Shown here: positions 6,574 through 6,975 of the stretch, piece after piece
How positions within the stretch are numbered: position 1 is the stretch's first letter
Layout: each line of letters begins with the position of its first letter
Assembly: GCF_002835825.1 (NCBI RefSeq)
Contig: NZ_PIZH01000085.1
Location: forward strand, 1 to 6,975
Direction: 5' to 3'
Source: Methanoregula sp.
Lineage (GTDB): Archaea > Halobacteriota > Methanomicrobia > Methanomicrobiales > Methanospirillaceae
Length of the DNA: 6,975 nucleotides
Program-made: the position numbers and the translations under genes
The notes under the pieces: model-generated
The model's input: the letters and a program-made list of their open reading frames with translations, nothing else
Told to the model about the DNA's origin: nothing
Database searches by the model: none

Positions 6574-6631
6574 GGGTGCGGAGCATGCTCCGGCCACCGT
6601 CGCAGGCACCCATGATATCCGGAGCGGGTGC
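6574..6631. repeat. Cluster of competing inverted repeats
   Basis: Several arms can be read. GGGTGC at 6574-6579 and again at 6626-6631 are both complementary to GCACCC at 6606-6611. GCTCCGG at 6587-6593 is complementary to CCGGAGC at 6619-6625. CGGAGCATGCTCCG at 6579-6592 is a perfect 14-bp palindrome. The pairings exclude one another, so an RNA copy could adopt at least two folds. It ends 38 bases before the tRNA. A TATA-like GTTAATATG near 6554-6562 could start a plus-strand transcript at about 6583. It may be a tRNA leader, a small RNA, a protein-binding site or chance; no known RNA family is recognised. Confidence 0.4.
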
Positions 6632-6669
6632 ATGCGTGGGGGGTTTTACACCGTGCATGGCCGAACAAT

Positions 6670-6741
6670 GCCTCGGTAGGGTAGTGGACATCCTAGAAGC
6701 CTCCGGAGCTTTTGACCCGGGTTCAAGTCCCGGCCGGGGCG
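6670..6741 (+). tRNA. tRNA-Arg (anticodon CCG)
   Basis: A complete 72-base cloverleaf can be folded. The acceptor stem is GCCTCGG (6670-6676) with CCGGGGC (6734-6740), with one G-U pair, and the discriminator is G6741. The D arm is GGGT/TCCT with loop AGTGGACA. The anticodon stem is GAAGC/GCTTT with loop CTCCGGA, giving anticodon CCG at 6703-6705, which reads CGG codons. The variable loop has 4 bases. The T stem is CCGGG/CCCGG with loop TTCAAGT. A20 (6688), the usual arginine identity base, is present. No intron and no encoded CCA; the 3' CCA would be added enzymatically. No convincing box A lies at the normal distance; TTTTACA at 6644-6650 is weak and close. A short T-rich stretch (TATCTTTTC, 6742-6750) follows and may end transcription. 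Confidence 0.92.
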
Positions 6742-6801
6742 TATCTTTTCGGGGTTGGATTCCCGGCAGCAGCTAAAAAACCGATAGCGACCGCCAATGC
6801 A

Positions 6802-6818
6802 AGCTTTTTGAATAAGCT
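6802..6818 (+). promoter_or_regulatory. Possible TATA region within an inverted repeat before the last ORF
   Basis: AGCTT (6802-6806) and AAGCT (6814-6818) flank TTTGAAT. The AT-rich core TTTTGAATA is centred about 24 bases upstream of the ATG at 6835, the distance expected for a leaderless archaeal gene. No Shine-Dalgarno precedes that ATG. The repeat could let a protein bind over the promoter; this is inference. Confidence 0.35.
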
Positions 6819-6834
6819 CGGGAATACCCCGGGC

Positions 6835-6975
6835 ATGAAGACAAACATGCGGCGCGCTCCCCGGCGGGGAGATCGGGAATTCCACGAGCTGGATCCTCAG
6901 GCAGCGAACCAGCTTCTTAACCGTGCAATTCAGAACAACCGGCTCACGACAGACGACCGGACACTCATCCCGACG
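6835..6975 (+). CDS. 5' end of an ORF, possible tyrosine recombinase (partial)
   Basis: 47 codons are visible from ATG at 6835 and the frame is open to the window end. The protein starts MKTNMRRAPRRGDREF, basic at first, then has a predicted helix QAANQLLNRAIQNNRL followed by TTDDRTLI. A helix with a pattern like L--AI--N-L---D--LI is common at the N-terminus of archaeal phage-type integrases, before their SAM-like core-binding domain. The position 93 bases downstream of a tRNA gene, in the same direction, is also typical of an integrase at the edge of an element inserted in a tRNA. The catalytic residues (R-H-R-Y) lie outside the window, so the family call is tentative. An internal ATG at 6847 is an alternative start. 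Confidence 0.5.
   Translation, partial: MKTNMRRAPRRGDREFHELDPQAANQLLNRAIQNNRLTTDDRTLIPT

Larger units (their letters stand above)
6291..6669. other. Intergenic region between the peptidase operon and the tRNA
   Basis: This stretch of about 380 bases has no ORF that I can support. It holds the peptidase promoter at its left end. It also holds TGCAGGA/TCCTGCA inverted arms (6350-6356 and 6414-6420), a perfect 12-bp palindrome CTATCCGGATAG (6494-6505), and TATA-like stretches on the plus strand (CTTTAATAC near 6533-6541, GTTAATATG near 6554-6562). The inverted-repeat cluster at 6574-6631 is listed separately. Composition is more AT-rich than the genes in the left half and more GC-rich near the tRNA. 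Confidence 0.6.

Noticed and set aside
6545..6612. Tiny frames after GAGGTG at 6545-6550: a 3-codon ATG frame and a 15-codon GTG frame overlapping it
   Set aside because: They are very short, and the second lies over the inverted repeats, which explain its sequence better.
6346..6633. Minus-strand ORF of 95 codons in the spacer before the tRNA
   Set aside because: No Shine-Dalgarno before its ATG, no TATA at a suitable distance and no recognisable protein pattern. Its stop lies close to the peptidase promoter, so a real short gene cannot be excluded, but I cannot support it.
6549..6776. Plus-strand ORF of 75 codons ending in FDPGSSPGRG
   Set aside because: It reads through the tRNA; the GSSPG-type ending is the sense translation of a tRNA T arm. 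No ribosome site or protein-like pattern before it.
6646..6885. Minus-strand ORF of 79 codons across the tRNA with a GRDLNPGQKLRR-like run
   Set aside because: That run is the well-known false translation of the antisense strand of a tRNA gene; the cloverleaf explains the sequence.

Overview
The window looks like chromosomal DNA of a methanogenic archaeon, most likely a Methanomicrobiales member of the Methanoregula/Methanosphaerula type. The grounds are a DUF1616 surface membrane protein with many N-glycosylation sequons, a tRNA gene without an encoded CCA, TATA-type (box A) promoters, ATGA gene overlaps, Shine-Dalgarno matches of the AGGGGTG/GGTGGTG kind, and a PEGA-domain secreted peptidase. 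The lineage is inferred from gene content and style, not from a database match.

Layout. Bases 1-2658 carry a tight plus-strand operon: the last codons of a probable MoxR-type AAA+ ATPase, a membrane-anchored DUF58 protein (TTG start), a small five-helix membrane protein, and a two-helix membrane protein with a cysteine-rich cytoplasmic end (DUF7982-like). The last three are joined by ATGA overlaps. The operon meets the minus-strand genes at a 46-base convergent gap. There an 8-bp inverted repeat contains the stop codons of both converging genes.

Bases 2705-6290 are minus-strand. A two-gene operon reads from about 6304 down to 3832. It encodes a secreted PEGA-HExGH zinc metallopeptidase, translationally coupled to a signal-peptide/beta-exodomain/transmembrane/receiver protein. 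An oligo-T terminator and a new TATA box follow, and then the DUF1616 gene, probably translated from a leaderless mRNA.

Bases 6291-6669 hold no convincing gene. They contain the peptidase promoter and, at 6574-6631, a cluster of mutually exclusive inverted repeats. At 6670-6741 lies a tRNA-Arg(CCG) gene. The start of a plus-strand ORF at 6835 runs off the window and may be the N-terminus of an archaeal tyrosine recombinase, so an integrated element may begin here.

The most distinctive item is the peptidase/receiver pair. A secreted metallopeptidase is coupled to a membrane protein whose outer half resembles exodomains found with secreted peptidases and whose inner half is a complete phospho-acceptor receiver with no kinase, HAMP or DNA-binding domain. 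This suggests phosphorylation-linked communication between cytoplasm and a surface protease. That function is inference.
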